Shown here: positions 12,765-24,000 of the stretch, one piece after another
Numbering within the stretch: position 1 is the stretch's first letter
Layout of the letters: every line of letters starts with the position of its first letter
From: Heliocidaris tuberculata
Taxonomy: Eukaryota; Echinodermata; Echinoidea; Camarodonta; Echinometridae
Length of the DNA stretch: 64,000 nt
Reading direction: 5' to 3'
Assembly (NCBI GenBank): GCA_025618425.1
Contig: CM046838.1
Coordinates: forward strand, 3,349,215 to 3,413,214
Made by a program: the position numbers and the translations under genes
The notes under the pieces: generated by a model
Databases searched by the model: none
Told to the model about the DNA's origin: nothing
What the model saw: only the letters and a program-made list of their open reading frames with translations

Positions 12765-12936
12765 GTTTGCCAAAGGTGTTCTCCTCAAACTTGGCTCATC
12801 AAAGTTTTTTGCTTGCTGATCGTCGTTTAGTTTGGCTTCAGCCAACGAGACAGACAGCTCCGAGAGACCGACAATGTAGTGGGAGGGGGCTTCTGAACCC
12901 TATTATGGATATGAGTCTGACACTGACAGTCCATGA

Positions 12937-13271
12937 TGGGGGCGAATGCAGGATGTAGTAAAGGGGGGGGGGACAAATGCAGGGCTGTCAACTTTGGGGA
13001 ACTACTTGAAGGTCCTCCAAAAGTTGCTCAGTGGGGGGGGGGGGGGGGTAATCAGATTTTATGGGGTCCAGTTTTCCTCCATAATTTTCTGACAAGCAAA
13101 AAAAAAATAAATAAAATAAAAGTCATCAGTTCTAAAAGGGGGCACAATAAAAAAAAAATGGGGGGGGGGGCCGGGGGACAATGATGTATAATTTTCTTTC
13201 AAAGGGGGGGGGGGGGGGAGGTTGGAACGGGCCGGGATTGTGCCCCCCCCCCCCCTTCAAATCCGCCAATG
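12937..13271. mobile_element. hAT-like MITE rich in poly-G
   Basis: Ends TGGGGGCGAATGCAGG and ATCCGCCAATG are flanked by GTCCATGA (12929-12936) and GTCCATGC (13272-13279), a 7/8 match. The interior contains five poly-G or poly-C runs. It looks like an older member of the GGCGGATC-end family. Confidence 0.6.
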
Positions 13272-13464
13272 GTCCATGCCCGGACTGTCACGTCAGTCTT
13301 GCGGGGTGGACCTTTTTACAAGTTTTCTCGGAGGGTTAATAGACCGACATTGTTAGCCTCGTAGGCTCCCACACTAATGGTGTTCGATCCGATTTTCTTT
13401 ACATTTTAGGCAAGAGCCCGTGTATACTTGTAGTTTGTAGTTCAAAAGAATGTAATTCCTATTC

Positions 13465-13622
13465 CAGGGGCGGATCCAGGATTTTGTAGAGGAGGGGCAC
13501 AGAGCCGGAAAAGTACACAATTAAAAAGGCATTTTTTTTAAATTGTGTACTTAAGGTATGCCAGTTGGGTTTCAAAAAGGGGGCTGCGGTCGATTCGCCC
13601 CCCCCCCCCGGATCCGCCCCTG
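13465..13622. mobile_element. 158-bp MITE, CAGGGGCGGATCC ends
   Basis: CAGGGGCGGATCC and GGATCCGCCCCTG are perfect inverted repeats around a poly-C run. CTATTC occurs directly on both sides. Shares GGCACAGAGCCGGAAAAGTA with the 100-bp element at 10834. Confidence 0.78.
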
Positions 13623-13971
13623 CTATTCTGTCATGGATGTGAAGAATGGGATTGCATAGTGTTGGTGGTCGATCTCATTAAATTGAAAGATTGAAAACAG
13701 TAAAAATCATTCTCCTGATGACGATCAGAGCATACTGATCGAAACGTCTAGAACCACAGAGCTCTTAGCGGAGCTCACGAGCCCTTTTCAGGGCTCTTAT
13801 TCCTTGAAAGAATTACATGGTGTAACCCTGAAAAACTAAACCTACAATTCAAAACAGTAAGAGATCATTATTTTGTCCTCATTTCTATTGGAGTCATTTT
13901 TACAGATCGGTTGTAAGAGAGAATAAGAGAATAAGAGAGTATGAGAAAATGAAAGCCTGTGAGAGGGGGAG

Positions 13972-13973
<2 letters not shown>

Positions 13974-14027
<54 letters not shown>
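13974..14027. repeat. (GA)n microsatellite
   Basis: About 26 GA dinucleotides; long ORFs across it are artefacts. Confidence 0.95.
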
Positions 14028-14029
<2 letters not shown>

Positions 14030-14255
14030 AAGAGAGCTGCGGGCAAAAGGAATGGGATATTCCTACAAAGACAGAATAGGACTGGTAATAAATAATGTCA
14101 TCAGCTGCTATTGTTGGTTACCAGTTAATTCAATTCAAAATACGGAGGCCGTTTTTTCCTTTTTCGTATACAATAATTAGCCATTAGGCCCAATTGCGCT
14201 GGTTTCAAACTGCTACAGCAGAATATTACAAATAACTTACCGTAAGTTATTTATA

Positions 14256-14600
14256 TTGGTGGCGTATCCAGGAATGCAGGGGGAGGGGAGGGGGGGGGGG
14301 CTCACGCCTGACGAACAAAAAATCAGATGCTGTCTATTCTGAATTTTCAGACGAGCAAGGGAAAAAAGGTCACATTTTTCATGTTCCTTCTGTGCCGGGG
14401 GGGGGGGGGGGGCACATTTCCTTTCATTTGATGTGTAACTAAGATATGTCAGATTGGTTTTGGTCACATTTTTCATGTTCCTTCTGTGCCGGGGGGGGGG
14501 GGGGCACATTTCCTTTCATTTGATGTGTAACTATATAAGATATGTCAGATTTGGTTTTGGCTGGCATTTAGGGCACGTGCATTCCTGGATATGCCACCAA
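14256..14600. mobile_element. MITE with TTGGTGGCGTATCCAGGAAT ends and internal duplication
   Basis: The left end and the right end (ATTCCTGGATATGCCACCAA) are inverted repeats. Inside, a 94-bp segment with a poly-G run is tandemly duplicated (14368-14461, 14462-14560). Confidence 0.8.
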
Positions 14601-15289
14601 TAAAAATAAGAGAATCTTGGATACGCCACTCTTAATTAATCTTTATATTCAAGGAATTGCTCGCAATGCAATTTCATTTTAATAAAGCCTTTTCTGTCTT
14701 GACTTTTAACAGAATAAGGCCAATAAATTTACATTATACATCTATAATCCCTAAAATTTACATAATTTTTTTAAATTTAAATTTTATTTTTTTTACTTTT
14801 CTCGACATTCCCGTCAGATATCGCAGTGTTTGCTCATATAGAGCTTACTGTCAGGGAACATGTTTGGACCACCCCCCCCCCCCCCAATCACATAAATATT
14901 AAATTTCACACTTTAATAAAAATACAAACATCTCTCCTAGCTCCCCCTCCCAGCTCTCTCCCTCTCCTCCTGGTGCAGTTAGAGTATGTTGATTCCTATC
15001 TGTTTTGATATAAGTTTGTATTTGAAGGGACAATATCAAGATTATGCCATTTACGGCTTTACCAAAAGCGCACTTACTAAAAGCGATGTACAGAAAATGA
15101 AGAAAAAATAAAGAAAATAAAAAATACAAACATCTTGATAAAGACTTTAACCTTCCCTCTCTGCCGATCGCGATATGCCATGCATCTGCATCATGTCATA
15201 TCACATACCGTAACATGAATATTATATACCGTACGCGTGCTTTATTTCGGAACTGATACTGCATGCACTCTTCGTAATACAATTGACCG

Positions 15290-15410
15290 TACCGTACCGT
15301 ACCGCGTCACGGGTTCGAACGGAGATGTCTTCGAATTTCGAGGATCCTCTTCTGTTTTGAATTCTTCCGAACCAAAGACTAGAATGTTTTCAAAATTCTA
15401 AGGTGAGTTA
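15290..15410 (+). promoter_or_regulatory. Possible CpG-rich non-coding first exon with donor
   Basis: An (ACCGT)n-containing CpG-rich patch is followed by non-repetitive sequence and a consensus donor AAG|GTGAGT at about 15411. It could be a 5' exon of a downstream gene, even the sialyltransferase, but nothing links them. The rest of 14601-15780 shows no gene. Confidence 0.15.
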
Positions 15411-15780
15411 TAATGCCATTATTTGTGAGCGCAATCTTATGTTTGTACTGACATTCAAGTGGTACCGTATTTTTACCGGTACCGGTATCGAAGTGAGACG
15501 ATGAATGATGATGGACTCATGGAGTAAGAAAATGATGCACAGATGGATGGCCGGCTGGCCGGCCGCTGCCACCACCAAGCTGCAGGAGCATGGATCTATG
15601 AATATGCACCCTGTAGATTCTAGATCTATATAACTAACTTAACGTTGGTATTAGAAGTACTAAAAGCATCAAACGTAAAGTACAGAAAGAACAAAATCAA
15701 TGTACGGTACAGTCTGTAGCAATAATCTTCAAATTCAAGATTGAACATGTTGAACATGTTGAAGGATCCACTTCCATACC

Positions 15781-16370
15781 TAACTCCAGGGAGCTCGAAC
15801 GCTACGCGTTCGAGCTCCAGGTACAAATAACCGACGTCTGCATCGCCATGAGTTTGGTTAAATTCATTTGTTAGTTTTTGAAGGTAAGATGAAAATTTGT
15901 ACTTACATGTCAGGATAATTACTTTATATATGCAGTAGGCTTTCAGATTTCACGATTTGACGATCATTTCGATGAAAAATAGATAAATTTCCTCTCCGAG
16001 CCGATCTTTCCCCGTGTTAATTGTATCGTCGATGCAAATGACTCGCATTCGCATTGCGCATGCGCTGAATTGCATGCGCATGCGCTGAATTGCATGCGCA
16101 CCGTGAATACGAGTCATTTGCATCGACGATACAACACTGGGAAAGATCGACTCGGAGAGGAAATTTATCTTTTTTTCATCGAAATGATCGTCAAATCGTG
16201 AAATCTGAAAGCCTACTGCATATATAAAGTAATTATCCTGACATGTAAGTACAAATTTTCATCTTACCTTCAAAAACTAACAAATGAATTTAACCAAACT
16301 CATGGCAATGCAGACGTCGGTTATTTGTACCTGGAGCTCGAACGCTACGCGTTCGAGCTCCCTGGAGTTA
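15781..16370. mobile_element. 590-bp Mutator-like foldback with hairpin tips
   Basis: Arms of about 270 bp (15781-16055 and 16095-16370) are near-perfect inverted repeats starting TAACTCCAGG. Each tip holds its own hairpin, GAGCTCGAACGC-TAC-GCGTTCGAGCTC. The centre repeats GCGCATGCGCTGAATTGCAT. TTCCATACC flanks both sides (15772-15780, 16371-16379). A 9-bp duplication and long TIRs fit MULEs; no transposase present. Confidence 0.88.
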
Positions 16371-16417
16371 TTCCATACCTAGACCTATAGTCAAGTATTG
16401 TAACTCCGAACAGATTG

Positions 16418-16546
16418 TATTACCGAACGTGTAAAGTTAAGCGCCTAAAATGGGTTTTCATACGCGTGGGATTACGCGTATGAAAACCACACTATTGATA
16501 CCAAGGTTGTGTCTTTTTCCCATAGGTTTCACACGTTCGGAATTAC
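16418..16546. repeat. Small inverted-repeat element with central CG-rich hairpin
   Basis: CCGAACGTGTAAA and TTTCACACGTTCGG bracket a perfect 15-bp stem (GGTTTTCATACGCGT ... ACGCGTATGAAAACC). Confidence 0.6.
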
Positions 16547-16940
16547 GGTACCTTTTTGAAGGGACCAAAACGCCGCGTCGTTGGGAAGGGGTTCACTCGG
16601 AAGGGAATATCGTATTAAATCTACGTTGTCTTTTTAAAATTCCATCAACTTCTTTTTTTGTAGGACTTTGAGCATTCAATATGTATAGTTTGACAGATAT
16701 TCGTTTCATATTTTATTTGCTATCGTTGATTTTCTGAAAAGTGTTCGGACACTGGATCAACCACCATACATGTAGATCTATGTGTTTCACTTTCAACTTT
16801 CAGTTTCAGTTTCCAAACTTGGTGCACATCGATTTTGGCATGTCAATTGTCATATTTGATTGATATATTCCACTCACATATTGCTATATTATAGATTTAC
16901 ATGTTCATACATATACATACATGTACATGTATGGTGGTGT

Positions 16941-17575
16941 GTGACCATATTTCGCGCGTGTCCTAAGTTCGCGCACAGGGTAATATCTCAAAAACTAGAA
17001 AGAATTTCGAAAATCTGATAGCACCAATCGATAGAGGAACCTAAAATCACCAAGGGACAAAATTTTCTTTCAAATTGGGTGAGAAGTTTTGAAGATATTG
17101 ACGAAAAATCGGCAAAATTTGCTACTTTTTTGCGTCCGTTTCCGAAAATATGAAGTACCGACAAGGGTCTAGAAATTGTCATTTTGAGAGAAGATGTCAT
17201 CAAACTTGTAAGTAAAGCATGATACCAAATGATTGTATGATAAAATTGCCTTGCAAATGATGTAAATAACTTACCTTTGATGGATTGTTATGTTGGATTA
17301 AGTAGATGCAAACTCGCGTGCGTGAAATAAGGTCTCGCTGTTTTCATGACCCATTTTCAGTTCCATGCACGTAGCGATCCGACATCGAATTTTGAAATCG
17401 GGATATCTCCGAAATTCTTAGTCGATCATCTTCCTTCTTGGACACATTTGCAGACTAATATTTAGCTTTCCTTTTGGTATGAATTGTTTTGTATAAATTA
17501 CTGTAGAATATGAGAAATTACAGATGGAATTTCACATTCCTAGAAATTTTTAAAATGTGCGCGAAATATGGTCAC
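16941..17575. mobile_element. 635-bp TIR element, GTGACCATATTTCGCGC ends
   Basis: The ends GTGACCATATTTCGCGC and GCGCGAAATATGGTCAC are perfect inverted repeats. The interior has no long ORF. A target duplication is not clear. Confidence 0.78.
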
Positions 17576-17597
17576 CCCATCATACTACATGTATGGT

Positions 17598-18489
17598 CAG
17601 GGGTCCTAAAGCTACGCAGGTCCTAAAGCTACGCACCCCGCAAATGCGCGCAATGCGACACATTCAACGCGCCAAACTTTTGGTGTGACTGAGCAACGAG
17701 ATTATCATTTACGTTCGCCAAAAAGATTGAGTAAATTTCCTTTATTTTTGGTGATATCATCACTGTTTGCAAATCGGGATGAAATTCACGTCAGTCAGCT
17801 TAACCCTTTCAAGACAATTGCCCACATTTTGTGGTTTGGCTCAATAACTTTTGATTCAGAGATCTGAAAAATTTACAAGATACATGAGTAGAAAGAGCAA
17901 AAATTTCTATACACACTAGACCTAGACCCTATGTTCATTTTCATTGCGTAACCATATTGCATTTGATGCCAGGAATTTTAGAAACGAGAATAAGCTTTAA
18001 AATCCTTAAATTGGCAACACATTGAAAGGTTCAAAATCATTATTTTTCATAAAAATTAGCAATTTTTTTAACTTTGCAACAAAATTTATAACCATGTATA
18101 TCGTTTTCAAAGACAGTACACCTTATTCGAATTATGTAGCACTAAAAGAAAAATATTATTGTTGCCAATTTGAAGCATAAACTGTGATCAATTTAGCCCT
18201 TTAACAATTCCTGTCCTGAAAGGGTTAAAAATCAAGATTTGCATTCATTTATTACGTGTGCGTAGCTTTAGGACCCTTTCATTTTTTCGACCAAATTCGA
18301 CATGGGTATCGACATCGACTTGAAAATTAATGTTATTGATATTCGTCCGTCATAATTTTCTCAGGAATTTAATTGAAGGGTATGTAGAACCAAGATATAC
18401 ATGATATATAAAAGAAATTTGCAGAAATCATTGAAAAAGTGACTTTTTAGCCGCTGGAAACAAAGTGCGTAGCTTTACTTAGGTCCCCC
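17598..18489. mobile_element. TIR element with CTAAAGCTACGCA ends, hosting a nested TTAA MITE
   Basis: The left end carries GGTCCTAAAGCTACGCA twice (17601-17635). The right part carries its reverse complement at 18259-18275 and a variant at 18466-18488. The MITE at 17804-18224 is inserted inside. Confidence 0.65.
17804..18224 (+). mobile_element. TTAA MITE family A, copy 1
   Basis: 421 bp, begins CCCTTTCAAGACAATTG, ends CCTGTCCTGAAAGGG, flanked by TTAA at 17800-17803 and 18225-18228. Homologous along its length to 38343-38751 and 53735-54140. TTAA targets are used by piggyBac and Kolobok transposases; which one mobilised it is not known. Confidence 0.85.
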
Positions 18490-18650
18490 ATCATACATGT
18501 GAGGTTACAGATAACCTCATACCACAGCAGAGAATTGCCTCCCATAATGTATGTTACTCTCTTGCATACAAACAATGTTGTGTGTTTTGAAGGAGCAAGA
18601 TCGCTGGACAAAAATAGCGTGAAATAGAAAGTTGCTCTTGATCAAGGTGC

Positions 18651-18990
18651 AACGTTGCCAGAGTTGGCAGAATTCTGCTTTCTGGCAGAATTTTGACCGC
18701 TTTAGCATCTAGCATTATGCTAGGCATAATTTGAAACAATTTAGCCGAATTTTAGCAGAATTCTGGTGTTTGTTTTTTTTTGTTCGTCAGAGAATTTGTG
18801 AGTAAAATTATACCCCAAGAAATGCTGATAACCTTTTTTTTTTTTTTTTTTTTTCCCTTGTCAGAGAATTTTTGAGTAAAAAGTCCCCCCCCCCTCCCAA
18901 ATGCTGATAACCCCCCCCCCCTTTATTTTTTTGATTTAGCAGAATTTTCGCTGCTCCATAGCAGAATAATATTTTTTTCGCTGGCCACAC
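18651..18990. repeat. Degenerate TIR repeat with two poly-T/C copies
   Basis: GTTGCCAGAGTTGGCAGAAT and, inverted, ATTCTGC...GGCCACAC form the ends. Inside, a segment with CAGAGAATTT and AATGCTGATAACC is duplicated (18785-18845 and 18858-18912), each with a homopolymer run. Confidence 0.5.
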
Positions 18991-19204
18991 TGTGACAAGG
19001 TGATAAAGATCCTTTTGAAGAATTTTGCATGAAATTAGCTTTTCTATTTCTATCATACTAAAAATAACTTGGAAGTATTTTCTCATATTTTTGCCTATTT
19101 ATTTTGATGTTTTCACCTCTTGAACTTACAGGTCACGACCGCTGCCGAAATTTAGAAACTGTAGGCTTTTTACACTTGATTATTTTAACCCCGTCATGCC
19201 CGTT

Positions 19205-19580
19205 ATATCCTTAAATAAAGGGAAGAAGGTTGATTTCTGGGAAATGTGAAAAAAAAAATTGTAAGCTTTCTTATTCCTTTTATGTCACTTTGGAAGAACA
19301 TCATAGTAGAAATGTCCCCTGAAAAGGATTTCTCTTCAGGTGCCCTTTATTTGAAATATGAAGAAAAATAACCAAAGTTTTCAGGCTAACATTCATGCCA
19401 CATCTGTGTGCTGTCCCATATACTCATTTCTGTGTGCTTTGCATGTGCTTTTGAGCAAGTTTTGGACTTTGGGTTGATTTCAATTATCATTTTGATGATT
19501 CCAAAATCTTAAGTATACATCAATCCTTATTTAGACATGATCAACCTTTCCCAATGCTTCCAGACAGTTTCTTTCACAAT
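19205..19580 (-). repeat. Interspersed repeat, inverted relative to 40196-40556
   Basis: Reverse-complement match to 40196-40556, including GGAAGAACATCATAGTAGAA and GGTCAACCTTTCCC-like segments. Confidence 0.65.
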
Positions 19581-19611
19581 GTATTCGCATGACCAGAGCG
19601 CTTAGCCCTAA

Positions 19612-19815
19612 CATTTTACATTTCGCCCCACCTTTGGTGGGACTAACCCTTTTTTTTTCCAGGGTTAAAATAATCCTGTACTATCGTAGAGTTAGCCCAC
19701 TTTGGTAAAATGTAATGAATGTGCACAGAAAGTGGGCTAAGCTTAGTCCCGTACTATCGATGGGGCTAAATCCTAAATCCTCGTTTAGCCTCATCGATAG
19801 TACGGGACTAAGCAA
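19612..19815. repeat. Palindromic cluster
   Basis: Two adjacent hairpins: TTAGCCCACTTT ... AAAGTGGGCTAA (19690-19740) and a longer one, GCTTAGTCCCGTACTATCGA ... TCGATAGTACGGGACTAAGC (19739-19813), with about 30 paired bases around a short loop. Confidence 0.75.
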
Positions 19816-20112
19816 AATTTGCACAAAAAAAGCAAGAAGAAAAAGAAAGAGCGGAGAAGAATAAGAAGAAAAAGAAAGAGGGGAGAAGAAGAAGGAGAGA
19901 ATGAGGAGAAGAACAGTCTGTTGTCAATTGGTAGAATGGGCACTACTGAGGATTTTGGTGACACACATGTAGACTGGATAAGGTCCATGTACATACATGT
20001 ATGTACATGTACATACAGTGTACTTATGTAGATCAACTACCAAGACAGTAGTTTTGTTAAGATAATGCTATATGTACATTGTAACCATAAACTTTGTTTT
20101 CAAATGCCAAAA

Positions 20113-20268
20113 TAGATCTGGGGCCCTTGCACAAAACGTGCGTTTGAACGCAACTCAGGAAAATCAAACGCAACTTTATTTTCAGCCAATCAGAAGTGCG
20201 CATCAAAGACTTGCGTTTGATTTCTAGGAGTTGCGATTAAATGCAAGTTTTGTGCAATGGGCCCCTGA
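20113..20268. mobile_element. ~155-bp MITE, GGGGCCC ends
   Basis: GGGGCCCTTGCACAAAAC and GTTTTGTGCAATGGGCCCC are inverted ends; inner TTGCGTTTGA motifs are also inverted. 20269-20911 and 20954-21049 hold nothing recognisable. Confidence 0.7.
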
Positions 20269-20911
20269 AGTTACTTTCCAGGGCCTTTAAGAAGTGGATT
20301 TTTGTTTTTTCCATGATTAGTTTTGACAATTATTTGTACCTACTGCATTAGGGAGGTACATGTACATGTGAAGTAAAAGAAATGGATTCCTTGTTTCTCA
20401 TCCACACTTTTCAAAAATTAGGGGTTTGCAGTAGCTTCTGTTTTGTTTAATATAAATATTTTAGATGTCTAGATAAATTCTATTGGGTCAATTTCAACAC
20501 AAATTTCCTCAACTTCATCATGAAATACATGTAAAATAACAATACATTAATGATTTTTGTTACGTCATTGTCTAGATGTTCTCAGATTCTTATTTGTTTC
20601 ATTTGAGAACAAAAACAAAAAAAAAGGAGCGGGACTAAAAACAGGAAAGAGGAGGGGATAAGAAAATAGGAGCTTAATTTCTTAATATATTCCAGATGGT
20701 TTTCAAGAAGATATACATGTAATGCAGAGAAATATTAGTCTTTAGACATTATTATATTTTCATTGCCCTCTAGGTCTAGGATGAGTACGAAACTTGTCTT
20801 TTTGCATTACTATAACATAAAGCACAGAAATGAGTGTCATTTAAATCTTTGTTGAATCTGTATGGCACAGAGGATTAGAGTTTTGAAAGATGAGGGTACA
20901 TGTGATATGTA

Positions 20912-20953
20912 CTTCGGCCAAGGAGGGGTTCTGTGATAACTCCTTGCTTCGGT
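20912..20953. repeat. Hairpin micro-element, copy 1 (28 bp) with 7-bp flanking repeats
   Basis: A 28-bp palindrome-like unit, 20919-20946, starts CAAGGAG and ends GATAACTCCTTG, differing from the other two copies by an internal 8-bp insertion. It is flanked by CTTCGGC (20912-20918) and CTTCGGT (20947-20953), 6/7 identical. Confidence 0.7.
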
Positions 20954-21054
20954 GAGCTGATTTGTACAGTATGAGATTTAAAGTATCAATTTATCATAAT
21001 AATTGAAGGCCATGTTCGGCAAGTATTTCTACATGTACATGTACATGTATATAT

Positions 21055-21096
21055 TGTCACAGAATAGACAAAATTCTACCACGTTTGAGATTCTCC
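21055..21096 (-). repeat. Remnant 3' LTR (42 bp of U5)
   Basis: Exact copy of 24742-24783, ending in the same TGACA and abutting the TATAT target duplication. U3 and R are missing; the left boundary falls inside the polyprotein reading frame and supplies its stop codon. Confidence 0.85.
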
Positions 21097-24000
21097 TGAT
21101 CATCCTCACTCCACTCAAAACAACCAGCCGTAGACACTTCTTCTGCATCTCTAGCATGGTATTTCTTAAGTAAGTTAATGTGATATGTCTTGGTGATACC
21201 ATCTACATCCACCACATAGTCACAATCATACTTCACACCGACCACCGGATATGGACCTTTCCACCTCAGTAACAACTTGTTTTGCTCTGAGGGCAACAAT
21301 ATCAACACCTGGTCACCTACTTCTAACTTTCTCACTTTGGCATTCCGATCATAGTATCTCTTGTACTTCTCAGCAGAACCCTTCAGAACTTCTTGTGCCA
21401 GCTCCCACGATTTCACAAGTCTCTCACGCAACTCTATGACATACTCATACTCGCTTTTGAGCTCTGGAGTCATATCCTCATTTGTCCATAATTCATTCAA
21501 CACATCCATCGGCCCTCTCACATTTCTACCGTACAATAGCTCGAACGGTGAGTATCCGAGACTAGAACTCGGGGTCTCTCGCAATGCGAACAAGAGTGCA
21601 GGCAAATACCTGTCCCACTCGCGAGGTTCTTCTGCGCATAACCTCCGCAGCGCCGTTTTCACTAAGCCATTGTACCTTTCCACTAACCCGTTACAGATGG
21701 GGTGATATCTGGAACTTGTGACTTGTCTGATTGACAAAAGTTTTGACACTTCCTGCATTAGACTTGATACAAACTGTGGACCTAAGTCCGACATGACTTC
21801 ACTAGGGATCCCTACCCTGCTGTACACAGTTAATAGCGCTTCGGCTACATCGACTGTAGTAACTGATTTTAGAGGGATAGCTTCAACGTACCTTGTAGCG
21901 TAATCTACAATAGTCAGAATGTGTGTATGACCCCTAGCTGACCTAATGAATGGACCTGCTAAATCTATTGCTATACGCTGGAATGGTACACCTATGAGCG
22001 GCATCCTACCCAGGGTCATCTTAGGTACCTTTCCCTTGCTAATAGTCTTTTGGCATATGTCACATGACCTACAAAAATTGGCTACGTCATCTGACATGCC
22101 AGGCCAGAAAAACTGAGTCTTGATTTTTGCCATTGTGTTGTTAATCCCGAGATGCCCTCCTAACAACGACTCATGTGCAATTCTCATGACCTTACTTCTA
22201 TGTGACTTGGGTAACACTACATACTTTTGTCCAACCCCGACTTTGGGATTATCCACACTTCTTCTCTGTCTGTATAGACGACCTTGAACATTCACATACA
22301 TGAATTTAGATTTCTCATCTCTACCAACCTTATTCCACAAGTGACGCAAAGAAGGATCTTCCTTCTGTTCACGTAAGAAATCTGAAGGCTCAACACACGG
22401 AACAGACTTCCCAATCTTCAAACCCTTGAGCGGTTTGGCCTTTTGTTCCTTCTTGGATCTAGTTTCAACTGACATCACCACTGGACTACCATCACTCTCA
22501 TCAACAGACCTCTCAGTCAAAGGTGCAGGTTCCTCCTCCACCTTACTCTCTTTAGGTGTCCAATTCAAGTCAGGATCACGTGGTTCTCGCGCACCTGGAA
22601 TGTCCCCTATGACAACGTCAAACAAACAATTGGGCATACAAAATGCCTCAATCTCCCCACTAAAGAACGGCGAATCAACTACCACTCTTGCCACAGGAAA
22701 TTGTCTCACTGTTCCATCAATCAACAATACTCGTTTGCAACGACCCTTCTGATCATCATCAATCAGACTTGACTTAACCACACAGGTATTGCAACCAGAA
22801 TCCCTCAAGACTGACACTGGTTTGTTCCCTTTCACCAACCTCCCAGAAACTACAGGCATACTACCCTTCATCATAGCTGCTACCTGATCATAAGCCATTC
22901 CAAGCTTTCCAATCTCAGGTCCATCAATCACCTCAACAGACTCAACCGCCGGTAAAAATACAGCCGACATACCTACTGCCACGTCACCACCTTCACGCAC
23001 CTCATCATGAGACCTCAACGGACCCACAGACTGATTCACATTACCACTACTTTCATCCTTTACCGACATACTCTGACCAGTTGTACCCACATTATCTGGT
23101 ACAGTCAACATGCCTTGGGAAACACTGCGTCGAAGTGGACAATGACGTTTCAAATGTGTCGGGCTCCCGCAACTGTAGCAACCTTTGCCACCGCTAGCGT
23201 TACGCCCACCTTTACTGTATGGCTTCTCACTTCGCAGCATATCGCGTCCTTCTGGGCCTTTACTGTTATTGCCCTGTAATTGATTTACTGGATTTCCTAC
23301 GTTACTCTGGTTAGAACTGACTTTACTAACGTTAGGTCTGTTAACTGACCTAGGAGCAACATTGAATGTGTGCAGTCCATGTGCCGTGACATATACCCCT
23401 GCTCGATCAGTAACATCTTTCATGTTATTACACTGACCCTCCTTAAGGAATACTGCTAAGTCCCTAGGACAACAATTGAAAAATTGCTCCCGTAAAATAA
23501 CATCTACCAGAGAATCAAAATCCTTCTCAATCCCTGATAACTCTATCCATTTCTGGAAATGACCTGTCATTCGACCAGCAAACTGCTTTGGACTCTCATA
23601 CTTTTCTGGGCGGACTGACCGAAATTTCCTACGATAGCCCTCTTCAGTTAACTGGTAGTGCTCCAGCAACTCTTTCTTCACTACATCATAACTTGCCCTG
23701 TCTTGATTACTAAGACGGTTAACTACTTCGAGTGATTTTCCAGTCAAATTTGATATGAGTAGCAATGCTTTCATTTCATCTGATAATTTCTGGTTATTTG
23801 CCACCATCTCAAATTTAGTCAAATAATAATCAAAAGAGTCCTTTGAATCATCAAATTTCCCCAAATCAAACTTTAAACCTAATTTGATGGAATTTTGTTC
23901 ATCATTTTCCGATGCCTTCGCATTGATCTCGGCGAGCCGTATCTCAGCAGCCATGCGCTCCATTTCCAAATTATACGCGCGCTCTTTTTCTGCCGCTTCT

